Shown: positions 63,653-64,000 of the stretch, in pieces
Numbering within the stretch: position 1 is the stretch's first letter
How the letters are laid out: each line of letters starts with the position of its first letter
Notes under the pieces: model-generated
Told to the model about the DNA's origin: nothing
What the model saw: the letters and a program-made list of their open reading frames with translations, nothing else
Databases searched by the model: none
Made by a program: the position numbers and the translations under genes
From: Rhodospirillales bacterium
GTDB taxonomy: Bacteria > Pseudomonadota > Alphaproteobacteria > Rhodospirillales > Casp-alpha2
Assembly (NCBI GenBank): GCA_023145215.1
Contig: JAGLED010000021.1
Coordinates: 1-64,000, forward strand
Direction of reading: 5' to 3'
DNA length: 64,000 nucleotides

Positions 63653-64000
63653 GCCGAGCGTTCGCCGCGGGCGTCGGTGCGCGCCTTGTCCATCAGAGAA
63701 CGCATCCGGCGGATGGCGCTGTCGAGGCCTGAGAAGATTGCCTCGCCGATCAGGAAGTGGCCGATGTTCAATTCCATCACGTTGGGAATTGCCGCCACCG
63801 GCATCACCGTATCGAAAGTCAGGCCGTGACCGGCATGGCATTCGAGGCCGAGGTCGTCGGTCGACTGGGCGGCGTCGATGATGCGCTTCAGCTCATTGGC
63901 GCGGTCATCGCCTTCCAACTCACAATAACGCCCTGTGTGCAGTTCGACGATATCGGCGCCGAGCTTGGCCGAAGCCTCAAGCTGTTTCGGATCGGGCTCA
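63649..64000 (-). CDS. pdxJ: Pyridoxine 5'-phosphate synthase (partial, 5' end beyond window)
   Basis: The C-terminal 116 residues are visible: GADIVELHTGRYCE, GLECHAGHGLTFDTV and ELNIGHFLIGEAIF are PdxJ signatures of the TIM-barrel enzyme that makes pyridoxine phosphate. The N-terminal part lies outside. It forms the conserved pdxJ-acpS pair. Confidence 0.95.
   Translation of the reverse strand, partial: EPDPKQLEASAKLGADIVELHTGRYCELEGDDRANELKRIIDAAQSTDDLGLECHAGHGLTFDTVMPVAAIPNVMELNIGHFLIGEAIFSGLDSAIRRMRSLMDKARTDARGERSA

Overview
The window reads as high-GC chromosomal DNA of an alphaproteobacterium, most like the Rhodospirillales. The evidence is gene order and gene forms: dusB-ntrBC-ntrYX-trkA-hfq-hflX, a fused ispDF, plsX-fabH-ihfA-MerR-tRNA-Pro, rpiB-glyA-nrdR-rib-nusB-thiL, a K+-independent H+-pyrophosphatase, EipB and a magnesium-type HemB. 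I see no insertion sequence, prophage, CRISPR array or plasmid function. It is a core chromosome segment with metabolic genes mixed in.

Layout. 0.3-2.4 kb: cupin, thiopurine methyltransferase and 2-hydroxyacid dehydrogenase. 2.5-6.2 kb: a minus-strand catabolic operon (class III CoA-transferase, CitE-like lyase, 4-hydroxybutyryl-CoA dehydratase/HpaB-like flavoprotein). 6.5-11.7 kb: Tat-exported multicopper oxidase, lipoprotein, 3-hydroxyisobutyrate dehydrogenase-like enzyme, methyltransferase, and an inositol-phosphatase gene coupled to a small gene. 11.9-23.1 kb: nitrogen regulation and RNA block. 23.1-28.4 kb: YpjD-like protein, ispDF, an odd response regulator, cutA, small conserved genes, a candidate CRP-controlled small RNA, a PAS protein and tRNA-Pro. 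28.5-33.7 kb: MerR, ihfA, fabH, plsX, rpmF, yceD, a cytochrome bc1 chaperone and bamE. 33.8-43.9 kb: pyrophosphatase, FliL-like, thiL, nusB, riboflavin genes, nrdR, glyA, rpiB. 44-52.2 kb: hypothetical, eipB, alcohol dehydrogenase, fused acyl-CoA mutase, metY. 52.3-64 kb: era, rnc, lepB, then about 8.6 kb of other genes (dsbA-like, hemB, MFS, hydrolase, CoA-transferase, recO, PLP lyase, cupins) before acpS and pdxJ. The usual pdxJ-acpS-lepB-rnc-era-recO cluster is therefore broken up here.

How the genes work together. NtrB/NtrC and NtrY/NtrX handle nitrogen status. Hfq with a candidate CRP-activated RNA at 27.5 kb suggests a catabolite-linked post-transcriptional arm. PlsX and FabH start lipid synthesis; RibD/E/H plus a RibBA-type protein make riboflavin. 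IcmF, the hydroxyisobutyrate dehydrogenase and the CoA-transferase operons indicate use of short or branched acyl-CoAs and organic acids.

The least ordinary signals are: the class II CRP promoter-terminator unit at 27.47-27.61 kb; the flavoprotein at 2.5-4.0 kb that keeps only two of four expected cluster ligands; a RibBA whose cyclohydrolase half lacks all three zinc cysteines; a receiver protein lacking its phospho-acceptor; an 18-bp perfect palindrome upstream of the mutase; and two dispersed repeat families, one of which abuts stop codons. No gaps above 300 bases remain without a gene; the longest, 27435-27732, holds the small-RNA candidate.
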